Of a stretch of DNA of 64,000 bases, positions 1 through 7,509 are shown in pieces. The notes beneath the pieces are model-generated. The model was given only the letters and a program-made list of their open reading frames with translations. It ran no database searches and had not been told where the DNA came from. The translations under genes and the position numbers were made by a program. The stretch spans positions 1-64,000 of IMG/VR virus record IMGVR_UViG_3300032323_000716; one strand, written 5' to 3'. Each line of letters begins with the position of its first letter. Position 1 is the first letter of the stretch. The stretch comes from a virus.

Positions 1-123
1 AGAGAGCAGTTTGAACGCCGAGTTTTAGAAACAGATGACTATTATAATGGCATTATAAACGTCAGAGTAGGCGGATCAAACATACTTAGACAGCGTCTAG
101 AAGAACATAAAAAGGCAAAATAA
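1..123 (+). CDS. C-terminal end of an unknown protein (truncated by window start)
   Basis: An open frame enters from the window edge and stops at TAA 121-123, leaving 40 residues. They are charged and include a short stretch NGIINVRVGGSN followed by a basic C-terminus ending HKKAK. I do not recognise the family from so short a piece. It runs in the same direction as the virion genes that start at 621 but is separated from them by about 500 bases of structured non-coding DNA, so it probably closes the preceding operon. Confidence 0.5.
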   Translation, partial: REQFERRVLETDDYYNGIINVRVGGSNILRQRLEEHKKAK

Positions 124-155
124 AAGCGGTTTTTGGCTGGCGCAGGCCTAAGTTC

Positions 156-266
156 GTGCGCTCTAAACCTGGTCATTTGGTGGTCACAGGGACGGAATTC
201 CATGCCGCAATGGTACTCAACTACTACCCATTTATGGATGAAGATCGCTTAAAACCTGCGATTTAG
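156..266 (+). CDS. Possible small ORF, 36 aa, GTG start
   Basis: A reading frame with plausible protein composition (aromatic and charged residues, ending DEDRLKPAI) stops at TAG 264-266. The frame stays open upstream to about 120, overlapping the end of the preceding partial gene, but no ATG opens it. GTG 156 is the first conventional alternative start and no clear Shine-Dalgarno precedes it. It may be a real short gene with an unusual start, or the tail of a gene broken by a frameshift. No function can be assigned. Confidence 0.25.
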   Translation: MRSKPGHLVVTGTEFHAAMVLNYYPFMDEDRLKPAI

Positions 267-594
267 TTGTTTGAAAAGGATAAACAAAGGTAAAAAGAAG
301 GGAGAAAAACCCTACGTTTACAAAGATGTTAGCGTATTTTTGTAAACTGCCGTCATATAAAGACGTGGCTCGAGGTACCGGATGACCGCCTCTGTAATGC
401 CATAACGCTAGAGTGTACTGTGCAACTCGCATAATGCTCTTATCTTTGCCCGGCCTGGGCAAAGTGTGACTGAACAATCTGCATAATACTTAAATGCTTC
501 GCATTAATAATAACATCACTTGTAAATTCAAAGAAAGAAAAAATGCGCTTGAGCGCAAGCGAAAAGCGCAAACGAGCATATGCTCGTTTCATAC
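267..594. other. Structured intergenic region without a convincing gene
   Basis: No convincing coding frame is present. The stretch holds several inverted repeats: a 9-bp repeat with arms 316-324 and 339-347, an 8-bp hairpin 444-464 (CTTTGCCC/GGGCAAAG), a small AATGC-TTC-GCATT hairpin 493-505, and a palindrome 570-589. A purine-rich run (GGGAGAAAAA, near 300) precedes the first repeat. The densest part, 316-464, could be a structured leader or a small RNA. I tried to fold 345-450 as a tRNA and found no acceptor/T-arm pattern. Confidence 0.45.
570..589. terminator. 20-bp perfect palindrome, possible terminator
   Basis: AAACGAGCAT is followed directly by its reverse complement ATGCTCGTTT. As RNA this gives an 8-bp stem with an ATAT loop, flanked by A residues on the left and TTTC on the right, consistent with a weak bidirectional rho-independent terminator. 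It lies just upstream of the promoter-like octamer at 595, so it would insulate the operon starting at 621 from upstream transcription. Confidence 0.5.
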
Positions 595-602
595 GATAAA
601 TA
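595..602 (+). promoter_or_regulatory. Late promoter-like octamer GATAAATA
   Basis: One mismatch from the T4 late promoter TATAAATA. It lies 18 nt before the ATG at 621, so the predicted start site would leave a short leader for the internal-protein operon 621-3297. Confidence 0.6.
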
Positions 603-620
603 ATCAATCATAGGTATATC

Positions 621-2117
621 ATGCGTTTAACAACTTTATCAGACAAAACATTACTCGTAGAACAACACCTAAATGCCTCTAGACTATTGCTTAGGGAAAG
701 TTGTGACGGATTAACACTAGACCAACGACGCATAGTCGAAGGCATATATTCAGAATTATCACCTTTAATTGAAGCCAGTTTAACTACTGATCAGATACAA
801 CAACTGTTTGGACAAGTTGAAAAGTCATCTACTGAAGCAGGTGGTAACAGAACACTGTTGGGCAAAGCCGTAGATGTACCTGGTAAAGTAGATGCTGCCA
901 TTAATAAGATTGGCAAGTATCTTCAAAATACAAAACCTGTGCAGGCTTTCGATCAAAAGTTTGATCAATTAAAGAATAAAATCAATACCAAGTTCCCGGA
1001 TAGCAAAATACTAGATGCCATTTCAGAAATGGGCATATGGGCCAAAGAGAATCCCGGAAAGACCGCAGCCATTATTGGTGTGCTGACAACTATCGCAGGT
1101 CTAGCAGGTGGTCCAGTTGGCGGTGCTATCGCTGGTCAAATACTTAGAGGCGCCACAGAATTACTCAAAGGTGAAAAACTTTCAACTGCTATAGGCAAAG
1201 GTATCAAGACTGCTGCCTACGGTGCTATGGCAGGATGGCTAGTAGATGGCATTGGAGATTGGTTAGAAGGACTTAGAGCAGATGTAGTGCCCTATGACAA
1301 GATGCCTGGATTGAAACAGATCAATGTGGGCTTGACCAAAAGCCTAGAAGCACCCGGTATGAGTTTTAAACAGACTGTACACAGTATCCTAGTTCCTGAA
1401 GATTCTGTAGTAGGATTCCAAGCCATAGTTGACAATGCTCGCGGTGGAGATGTCAACGCTTTCAACGATCTAATACAGTTCACAGAACGATTCAGCGCCA
1501 AAGATTATTTGTTACAAAAATCAGTTTCCGATGCGGCTTCACAGGCATTGGCACAGCAGAACGATAAATTTTTACAGGCTATGAAAACAGCCAATGACGT
1601 CATACGTGCTGCTGCACAAGGTGCTGTTGCTGGTAAACTATCTGCTGATCAAGTCAAAGTTGGCGGCAAGCCAATGTCTGACACTGCTGGTAAAAAAGAA
1701 AGTTATTACATACAGACCAAACCGTTATCCGAAGGTCAGGTCTATCTAGTGTTCAATCGTGTACAACAGTTAAACGAAGGTCCTTTAGATTATATCAAAA
1801 AGAAAGCAGCCAACCTAACCACAAAGGTCACTGCTGACAAATTAAATTCTGCTTGGCAAAAAGCAGGATCGCCTACAGATTCAAATGAACTTGCTGCGTT
1901 TTTAAACAAGCAGGGAGTTGACTCGGAACTGGTCAAACAGGTTTATGCTCAAATGAAATTGCCAGATCCTTCAGCAACTGCAAATACAGATCAAGAAACT
2001 CCTCAACAGAGCACAGCATTAAGTCTTGATCAAGTACAGGCTATGATAGCCAAACTGCCCACTGATCGCAAAGTTAGATTGGTAAATTACATGACTAAAC
2101 AACTTAAGGTGGCCTAA
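621..2117 (+). CDS. Putative internal/ejected virion protein with glycine-rich hydrophobic segment
   Basis: 498 residues. The N-terminal 120 residues are mixed helical sequence. Residues about 140-205 are hydrophobic and rich in Gly and Ala (segments AAIIGVLTTIAGLAGGPVGG and AYGAMAGWLVDGIGDWL), which could insert in a membrane. The last 130 residues include VTADKLNSAWQKAGSPTDS, a segment I associate with conserved proteins of aquatic T4-like phages. LLRE|S near the N-terminus and LNE|G near residue 393 fit the gp21 protease pattern. The stop overlaps the start of the next gene by one base (TAATG), so the two are probably co-translated. An internal head protein delivered with DNA is inferred from composition, cleavage-like sites and context; there is no homologue of known function that I can name. 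Confidence 0.6.
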   Translation: MRLTTLSDKTLLVEQHLNASRLLLRESCDGLTLDQRRIVEGIYSELSPLIEASLTTDQIQQLFGQVEKSSTEAGGNRTLLGKAVDVPGKVDAAINKIGKYLQNTKPVQAFDQKFDQLKNKINTKFPDSKILDAISEMGIWAKENPGKTAAIIGVLTTIAGLAGGPVGGAIAGQILRGATELLKGEKLSTAIGKGIKTAAYGAMAGWLVDGIGDWLEGLRADVVPYDKMPGLKQINVGLTKSLEAPGMSFKQTVHSILVPEDSVVGFQAIVDNARGGDVNAFNDLIQFTERFSAKDYLLQKSVSDAASQALAQQNDKFLQAMKTANDVIRAAAQGAVAGKLSADQVKVGGKPMSDTAGKKESYYIQTKPLSEGQVYLVFNRVQQLNEGPLDYIKKKAANLTTKVTADKLNSAWQKAGSPTDSNELAAFLNKQGVDSELVKQVYAQMKLPDPSATANTDQETPQQSTALSLDQVQAMIAKLPTDRKVRLVNYMTKQLKVA

Positions 2118-3181
2118 TGAGATTAAACGAATTACTCACTGAATCACAGGTACAAGAAGGCCCACTACTGAACAAATTAGGCTCAACAGTGGGCAAGGCT
2201 GCGGGTACCGTGGCCAAGGGTGTTGGTGCAGTAGCCGGCGGCATTGCAGGCATAGGCAAAGCATTTAAAAAGGGCTATCAGGCCGGTAAGACCACTGTGG
2301 GCAGTGGCGGGGACAGCGACAGCGCAGAACCAGCAGCAGCAAACACAGGCAGTGCAGCATCAAGTACTAGCAGCGCACCTTCTGGCTCAAGCACTGCGGC
2401 TCCAGCAACAACATCTAAACCTGCAGCAACTACAACAACTCCTGCAGCACAATCTAAACCTGCTCAGGCAACATCAAAGCCAGCGGCTGCACCTGCCCAA
2501 AGCAGTGAACAGCCTGCAGCAAAAGCAGCCAATGATACGCAGTATGCACAGGCACAGAAAGCCATTGCTGCTTTACAGCCTGCAGATCAAAAAACAATAC
2601 TAACGACATTACAGGCAGATCCTAAAGTTAAATCTGCTATGGCCAAAGCAGCACAACCTCAACAGAAACAACCAGCGGCTGCACCTGCTGCTGAGCTAAC
2701 GGCTGCACCTGCAACTACAGCACCGGCAGCAACCACAACCGAACCTAACAAGCCTGTTAAGAAAGGCGGCCGCAAAAAAGCAGCAGGACCAAGTCAAGCA
2801 GAAATAGATGCTGACCGTGCTAGAATTATGGGACCAACATCGGATTCAGTTATTAGAACAGGTAAATCTATAGTTGAAAATATCAGTGAAGCAGGACTAA
2901 TGGCCAAGTTGGGATCTAAAGTTGGACAGGCTGCTCAAACAGTAGGTAACGTTGCTGGAAAAAATGTAGGTGCTATACAACAGGCCAAAGCAGATCCTGA
3001 GCATGCTAAAAATCTTGTCAAGGCATTTGCCACAGGTAATGCTTCAAAAGATCCTAATGATGCTCCGCCTATACAAGACAAAAGTGGCACAGTGCCTAAA
3101 CAGATCATTGATAAAATCAATCAACTGAATCTAGAACAACGTGCAGAACTGCACAAATTAATTACACAAAAAACTCTATGA
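2117..3181 (+). CDS. Low-complexity Ala/Pro/Thr/Gln protein, putative internal head protein
   Basis: 354 residues. A short N-terminal segment MRLNELLTESQVQEGPLL contains two gp21-like sites (LTE|S, VQE|G). A glycine/alanine amphipathic stretch follows, then about 180 residues of Ala, Pro, Thr, Ser and Gln that are probably disordered. Residues about 255-290 echo the N-terminal amphipathic stretch (MAKLGSKVGQAAQTVGNVAG versus LNKLGSTVGKAAGTVAKGVG), again preceded by a possible cleavage site ISE|A. This suggests an internal duplication joined by a flexible linker. It is overlapped by one base with the gene before and four bases (ATGA) with the small gene after. An internal virion or scaffold-associated role is inferred. 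Confidence 0.55.
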   Translation: MRLNELLTESQVQEGPLLNKLGSTVGKAAGTVAKGVGAVAGGIAGIGKAFKKGYQAGKTTVGSGGDSDSAEPAAANTGSAASSTSSAPSGSSTAAPATTSKPAATTTTPAAQSKPAQATSKPAAAPAQSSEQPAAKAANDTQYAQAQKAIAALQPADQKTILTTLQADPKVKSAMAKAAQPQQKQPAAAPAAELTAAPATTAPAATTTEPNKPVKKGGRKKAAGPSQAEIDADRARIMGPTSDSVIRTGKSIVENISEAGLMAKLGSKVGQAAQTVGNVAGKNVGAIQQAKADPEHAKNLVKAFATGNASKDPNDAPPIQDKSGTVPKQIIDKINQLNLEQRAELHKLITQKTL

Positions 3182-3297
3182 AAGTCAACGAATTATTTGA
3201 ACAAGAAATAGATATCAATGCTTTGGCTGATGAGATAGTCAAAGCAGGTATGCAAGTATCTGAAATAGTCAAACAGTTGATAGCACCTGCTGATTAA
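3178..3297 (+). CDS. Small protein, 39 aa, with the same N-terminal style as its neighbours
   Basis: ATG overlaps the previous stop as ATGA and the frame encodes 39 residues beginning MKVNELFEQEIDI. The opening Mxx(N/x)EL(F/L) resembles that of the preceding gene (MRLNELLTES) and recalls the capsid-targeting peptides of T4 internal proteins (MKTYQEFI-type). Its last 4 bases overlap the end of the convergent frameshift extension of the minus-strand chaperone (3294). It is most likely a small internal head peptide translated by coupling. No family is recognised. Confidence 0.5.
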   Translation: MKVNELFEQEIDINALADEIVKAGMQVSEIVKQLIAPAD

Positions 3298-3521
3298 AAG
3301 AACGGTAGTTTAGTTTTTTTAGTAGTTTCTAGATTTTCTTTAATGATCTCGCCTACGATCATTCGCTCATCATAACTTAACATCAGTGCTTCTTGGTAAC
3401 TCATACCACGCATGTACCAACAGATCTTAAGTAGATCTTTTTTGATGTCCCGTTCTTCTCTTTCTAACTGCTTTACGTATTCTTGGATCTCAACCAGAGA
3501 CTGAGTTAAGATCCTCTGTCG
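3294..3521 (-). CDS. Frameshift extension of the gp26-like baseplate/tape-measure chaperone (75 codons, -1 frame)
   Basis: Starting at the slippery site 3527-3521, the -1 frame is open for 75 codons past the zero-frame stop and ends at TAA 3296-3294. It encodes a helical, charged segment (VEIQEYVKQLEREERDIKKD) followed by CWYMRGMSYQEALMLSYDER and a short Lys-rich tail. There is no ATG near its beginning, so independent initiation is unlikely; the first ATG codons lie inside the conserved MRGMSYQEA part. The predicted fusion with the upstream frame would be 363 residues. The layout (short form, -1 fused long form, adjacent to the tape measure) matches lambda G/GT-type tail assembly chaperones. 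Confidence 0.75.
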   Translation of the reverse strand, partial: RQRILTQSLVEIQEYVKQLEREERDIKKDLLKICWYMRGMSYQEALMLSYDERMIVGEIIKENLETTKKTKLPFF

Positions 3522-3527
3522 AAAAAA
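3485..3527 (-). promoter_or_regulatory. Programmed -1 ribosomal frameshift signal
   Basis: On the minus strand the zero-frame codons AAT TTT TTC contain the heptamer T TTT TTC (3527-3521), which fits X XXY YYZ exactly. After a 6-nt spacer (GACAGA) comes a hairpin: GGATCTTAAC (3514-3505), one bulged T, CAG (3503-3501), loop TCT, CTG (3497-3495), GTTGAGATCC (3494-3485). This gives 13 base pairs with one G-U and one bulge. The zero-frame stop TAA (3508-3506) sits in the stem. Spacing and geometry are those of classical -1 frameshift sites. Confidence 0.8.
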
Positions 3528-4384
3528 TTTGTTTGATCCATTTCAAGATTCACAGACCATTCGTGACTGCAATTGGTGCATTTGGCCTGTTGTGCCTGTA
3601 ACTTCATAGATTCTTTCATACGATCTACATGATCTTTGATTGTATTAAAAATTTCACTGGTAGTGTTTTCAATAAAGTTTTTAATGATAGCAGCATCTGT
3701 AACAGTGCCTTCGGGAGTAGTGATGCTTTCTATGCAACCGCAGATAACATCTACAGTCATTTCTGTTAGTTTAAGAAAACTAGCACCAAATTTCTCTAGT
3801 TTAAGTTCGTCGCTCATTGATTCGTCATTGACAATAGCAAAGATTTTCTGTTGTTCTAAAGTTTTAATTGCAGCCTTAGAAACTTCTCTGTACGAATAAG
3901 GACGGATCTTAATAACCAATGGATCTATGTGTAAAGTATCTTCGTAGACAAATTGACTAACAGAATCTAGATAACCTAGCAGACTCATAACCAAATCGTT
4001 AATAGTTTGACAGTTTGGACAGGTAGCAGTTACATCCATGTTTTCGCCATAGGTAGCAATACGTATGGCAACTAAACAAGCATCAAGATCCAAACTAGGC
4101 ATGTTCCAAGGATCTTTGATAGCAGGTATACAACTCTTAATCACACTTACAGTGGCCTGTCCGTTCATCAGTGCGTCCGGAGTTTTAAACATAAGTTCAT
4201 CTTTAGCAGTCATGGCAAATACAGGGTATTCGTCTATGGCGCTTTTGTCCAAAGAACCTTCTGGATAGAATCGTCCTTGGCTGGGCAATCTAATAAAAAT
4301 CTTAGGTTGCCTAAAATAATTTGCCAACGGATTACCTGCAGTTTTGACCGCGGTAGCGATTGGATTCACCTGTTGTTCTGACAT
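3506..4384 (-). CDS. gp26-like baseplate hub / tape-measure chaperone (zero-frame product)
   Basis: 292 residues. The N-terminal core PKIFIRLPSQGRFYPEGSLD (28-47), then MTAKDELMFKTPDALMNGQA (58-77), is the signature of the T4-type baseplate gp26/gp51 family. Two CxxC pairs, C122/C125 and C269/C272, probably bind a metal. T4 gp26 is 208 residues, so this form is longer. In T4 these proteins act in hub and tape-measure assembly, and here the gene is divergent from the tape-measure-like gene at 4452, with promoters for both in the 67-bp gap. The 3' end carries a -1 frameshift signal that would replace the last four residues (DRGS) with a 75-residue extension. Family assignment is fairly sure; the exact T4 counterpart (26 versus 51) is not. 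Confidence 0.75.
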   Translation of the reverse strand: MSEQQVNPIATAVKTAGNPLANYFRQPKIFIRLPSQGRFYPEGSLDKSAIDEYPVFAMTAKDELMFKTPDALMNGQATVSVIKSCIPAIKDPWNMPSLDLDACLVAIRIATYGENMDVTATCPNCQTINDLVMSLLGYLDSVSQFVYEDTLHIDPLVIKIRPYSYREVSKAAIKTLEQQKIFAIVNDESMSDELKLEKFGASFLKLTEMTVDVICGCIESITTPEGTVTDAAIIKNFIENTTSEIFNTIKDHVDRMKESMKLQAQQAKCTNCSHEWSVNLEMDQTNFFDRGS

Positions 4385-4394
4385 TTTTTTCTCC

Positions 4395-4425
4395 GATAAA
4401 TATTATATCTACGTAGATATTTATA
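4395..4425. promoter_or_regulatory. Divergent late promoters around a 16-bp palindrome
   Basis: The plus strand has GATAAATA at 4395-4402, reading toward the tape-measure gene. The minus strand has a perfect TATAAATA at 4425-4418, reading toward the gp26-like gene. Between them and overlapping the minus octamer is the perfect palindrome ATATCTACGTAGATAT (4405-4420). The core ATCTACGTAG recurs at 10101-10110 next to another promoter-like octamer, so it may be a protein-binding site. Confidence 0.65.
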
Positions 4426-4451
4426 TACGCAGTTTTTGGGGTTTTAACTAA

Positions 4452-7400
4452 ATGGCAGAAGTCACCGGAGACCTAGGCGGTCAACCAATTCAATTAAACA
4501 ATGCGGCTACAGAAGCCACACTTAGAGAGATGCTTGCTGCGATCTTAAAACAAGGTGTGACTGGAAAAGGCGGCAAAGCCCAAAAAGAGCTTGAGAAAAA
4601 ACTAGCGGAACTGGCCAAACAAACTGAAGAACTTACAGATGAGCAAAAAGAATCAATAAAACAGTCTCGAGAGGCACAGAAGAAAAAAGACGAAGAGATT
4701 AAACAGGCTGCTGAATTAGGCAAAGCCATGAATGGGTTACTATCTTCTGTAACTAGCGTGATTACTGGTATGACTAATATGATTAGCACTATCAGTAGAT
4801 TGGACAATTCTATGACAGCGGCCGCACAAAGTATGAGTGCTATACCGTTAGTTGGCGGCGCAATGGCCACAGTCTTTGGAGCAGTTACAGGAGCAGCCGA
4901 AAGAACATACAAAGCATTTCAACAAGCAGCCAGTGTAGGTGCAAACTTTGGTGGCAGCATCACAGACATGGTTAATGCTGCATCAGGTGCAGGGTTAACC
5001 TTTGATCAATTTTCTGGCATAGTTTCTAAGACCAGTGCCGATCTAGCACTGTTAGGCGGCAGTACTGCTGAAGGTGCTAAACGTTTATCTGAACTTGGCA
5101 AAGGAATAAGAAATTCTAAACTAGGAGACGACCTTGCTAGATTAGGTTACAGCACAGAACAGATCAACGAAAGCATGGCCAAGTACAGCGGTGTGTTGGC
5201 CAAGACTGGTGCTCTTTCTGGAATGAATAACAGTCAACTGATATCTCAAACTGGGCAATACCTACAGAATTTAGATGCAGTATCTAAACTTACTGGTTTA
5301 AACAAAAAAGATCTAGAAGATCAACGTGCTCAAATGATGCGTGACTCGCAGTTGCGTAACACTTTGAGAAAGATGGATGCTACTAGCCAAGAAGAATTAA
5401 TGGCTTTCTTGCAGACATTACCACCTGAATTACAAGAAGGTGCTAAAGAAGTTATTGCTACAGGTACTGCAACTAGCGAAGCAGGTCGAGCAGCATTGCA
5501 ATATCTACCAGACTCTGGTCGTGCATTTATGCATATGAATGCACAGATTAGACAGACAGGAACGTTTACCAAAGAAAACAACAAAGCGTTAAATGCGTCT
5601 ATACAGGCTGAAGCCAAACGTGTCGCTGACAGCCCATTGGCTGAAAACATGAGATTGTATGGAGACAAGTATGCACAAGGTGTGTTTACAGCCATAGATG
5701 ACGTAGCAGCCAGAGAAAAGTCCATTGGACAAGTTCAAGCAGAAACTGCTAAAGCCGCAGAAGAAAGAAGAAAAAAAGAAAAAGCAGAAATAGATGCTGC
5801 TAATTTAAAACGTTTCCAAGAACAAATAGCAGAAGTCAGCAACACATTTACAAAGTTTCTTGCTAACAGTTCATTATTAGCAGATTTTCAAAAGATATTC
5901 ACTACTACTATAGGATTTGTAGAAACTTTTATATTACCTACATTTAAGTTTCTAGCAGATAATTCGGGCATGTTAGCATTAGTAATGGCACCATTAGTTG
6001 GATTAATTGCTGCTGTTAATGTAGCATGGGGCATTTTAACACTTGCAACTAAAGCACAAATTATTTCTAGCGCATTAGCATCTGGGGCTTTAGGAAAATT
6101 AGCCATAGGAGCATTTGCTGCTTCGTTACCTTTCTTAAAAATTGCACTTCCGGTAATAGCATTAATTGCCGCATTTAAAATGTTGTACAATGCAGGATTT
6201 ACTGTAGGAGATGTATTCGAAGCCATTGGCGATAATATGAAACGTTTGATGATTACGTTGGCTGATGGATTTTTAGGGTTACTGGATAAACTTACATTTG
6301 GTGATGCTAATAAGAAAGTTAAACAGGCACAAAAGGCTCTTGAATTAGAAAGACAAGAACTTGACGAAAAAGAAAAAGCCAGAGATCAACGTAGAAAAGA
6401 CAAACGTGAAGAGCGTGGTATTAAAGAAGAAGAAAATAAATTATCTAAAGAAGCCATTGATCTACAGAAAAAAGAAAACGATGCTAAAAAAGAAGGTCAA
6501 GGAAAAGAAACAACACCTGGCACTGCTTATGATCTAAGTTCGCCTCAGAAGATGTTTGAAAGTGCAATGCGCAGACAACAAGGCGCAGCAGCACAACCAG
6601 GAACAACTGTGTCTCCTGGACTTGGCGGCATGGCAGCCAAATTTGAATCGGGATCTGCTGGCTCTTCGGCAATTGGTTGGGATACCACAGGCGGAACTAG
6701 TTATGGCAAGTATCAGATAGCAGCCAAGACAGGAACCATGAATAGATTCATGGAACACTTAAAAACAAGTAATCCGGAAGCCTACGCAAGATTATCTAAA
6801 GCAGGTCCTGCCGATGCAGGCAAAGACGGCGCATTTGCTCAAGAATGGAAAAAACTTGCCGGCGAAGGCAAACTCCAAACATCAGAACACGAGTTTATTA
6901 AGAAAACACACTTTGATGTTGGAATGAAGGGAACTGGTCAAAGTCTGCAAGACATGATTGGTAAGAGCAAAGCCTTACAAGAAGTTATGTGGTCCACATC
7001 TGTCCAACATGGCGGTAAAGGGGCTAGTAACATATTCAACAAAGTCTTCAAAGAAGGCATGAGCGAAAAAGAACTTATTGATGCAGTGTATGCCGAAAGA
7101 TCTAAGAAATTTGGTTCTAGCACACAACAAGTTCAAGCCAGTGTGATGAGTAGATTCGCACAAGAAAGAGAATTGGCACAAGGAATGGTTGGACAACCAG
7201 GAACTGCAACAGCATCAGCACAATCGCCTGCTACTGCCGCTACACCTTCTTCAACTGCTGCCCAAACTGCTGTGGCTCAAGCGCCGGCAGCACCTGCCAA
7301 ACCATCAACTACACCTGCCCAAACTGCACAAGCAGCAACACAAACTCAAGAAAGTCCCGCAACATTGCTTTCTAGTTTAAATAATAAGATGGATGTTCTA

Positions 7401-7496
7401 ATTGCACTTAACCGACGTGCTAATGACACGAGAGATAGACAATTGAGTGCTGCAAGAACTACTGCCGGTGAAGTTACTGCTTATGCTGCGGCATAA
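4452..7496 (+). CDS. Tape-measure-like tail protein with muramidase-like domain
   Basis: 1014 residues. An N-terminal coiled coil (about 20-95) is followed by glycine/alanine-rich hydrophobic helices, long helical sequence, and a second hydrophobic block at about 490-580 that could span a membrane. A highly charged coiled coil lies at about 620-690. Residues about 725-915 contain KFESGSAGSSAIGWDTTGGT, then SYGKYQIAAKTGTMNRFMEH, a pattern I associate with lysozyme-like C-terminal domains of VgrG3-type spike proteins. The likely acid is the Glu of KFESG. An Ala/Pro/Thr/Gln linker precedes a short conserved tail. Size, coiled coils and position beside the gp26-like chaperone fit a tail tape measure that also digests peptidoglycan during injection. 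T4 gp29 is shorter and T4 carries its lysozyme on gp5, so this arrangement differs from T4. Confidence 0.7.
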   Translation: MAEVTGDLGGQPIQLNNAATEATLREMLAAILKQGVTGKGGKAQKELEKKLAELAKQTEELTDEQKESIKQSREAQKKKDEEIKQAAELGKAMNGLLSSVTSVITGMTNMISTISRLDNSMTAAAQSMSAIPLVGGAMATVFGAVTGAAERTYKAFQQAASVGANFGGSITDMVNAASGAGLTFDQFSGIVSKTSADLALLGGSTAEGAKRLSELGKGIRNSKLGDDLARLGYSTEQINESMAKYSGVLAKTGALSGMNNSQLISQTGQYLQNLDAVSKLTGLNKKDLEDQRAQMMRDSQLRNTLRKMDATSQEELMAFLQTLPPELQEGAKEVIATGTATSEAGRAALQYLPDSGRAFMHMNAQIRQTGTFTKENNKALNASIQAEAKRVADSPLAENMRLYGDKYAQGVFTAIDDVAAREKSIGQVQAETAKAAEERRKKEKAEIDAANLKRFQEQIAEVSNTFTKFLANSSLLADFQKIFTTTIGFVETFILPTFKFLADNSGMLALVMAPLVGLIAAVNVAWGILTLATKAQIISSALASGALGKLAIGAFAASLPFLKIALPVIALIAAFKMLYNAGFTVGDVFEAIGDNMKRLMITLADGFLGLLDKLTFGDANKKVKQAQKALELERQELDEKEKARDQRRKDKREERGIKEEENKLSKEAIDLQKKENDAKKEGQGKETTPGTAYDLSSPQKMFESAMRRQQGAAAQPGTTVSPGLGGMAAKFESGSAGSSAIGWDTTGGTSYGKYQIAAKTGTMNRFMEHLKTSNPEAYARLSKAGPADAGKDGAFAQEWKKLAGEGKLQTSEHEFIKKTHFDVGMKGTGQSLQDMIGKSKALQEVMWSTSVQHGGKGASNIFNKVFKEGMSEKELIDAVYAERSKKFGSSTQQVQASVMSRFAQERELAQGMVGQPGTATASAQSPATAATPSSTAAQTAVAQAPAAPAKPSTTPAQTAQAATQTQESPATLLSSLNNKMDVLIALNRRANDTRDRQLSAARTTAGEVTAYAAA

Positions 7497-7509
7497 AGGA
7501 TAAACTGAA

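Noticed and set aside
345-450. Possible tRNA in the structured region before 621
   Set aside because: The GGCTCGAGGTACC stretch loosely recalls a T-arm, but no 7-bp acceptor stem, anticodon arm or T-loop in correct spacing could be drawn.
232-477. 81-aa minus-strand frame in the first intergenic region
   Set aside because: No ribosome site, no recognisable motif, and it spans the inverted repeats. Composition does not look like a phage protein.
3178-3297. The small ORF as a mere shadow of the convergent frameshift extension
   Set aside because: It overlaps the extension by only four bases, has an ATGA-coupled start, and shares the N-terminal style of its neighbours, so it was kept as a gene.
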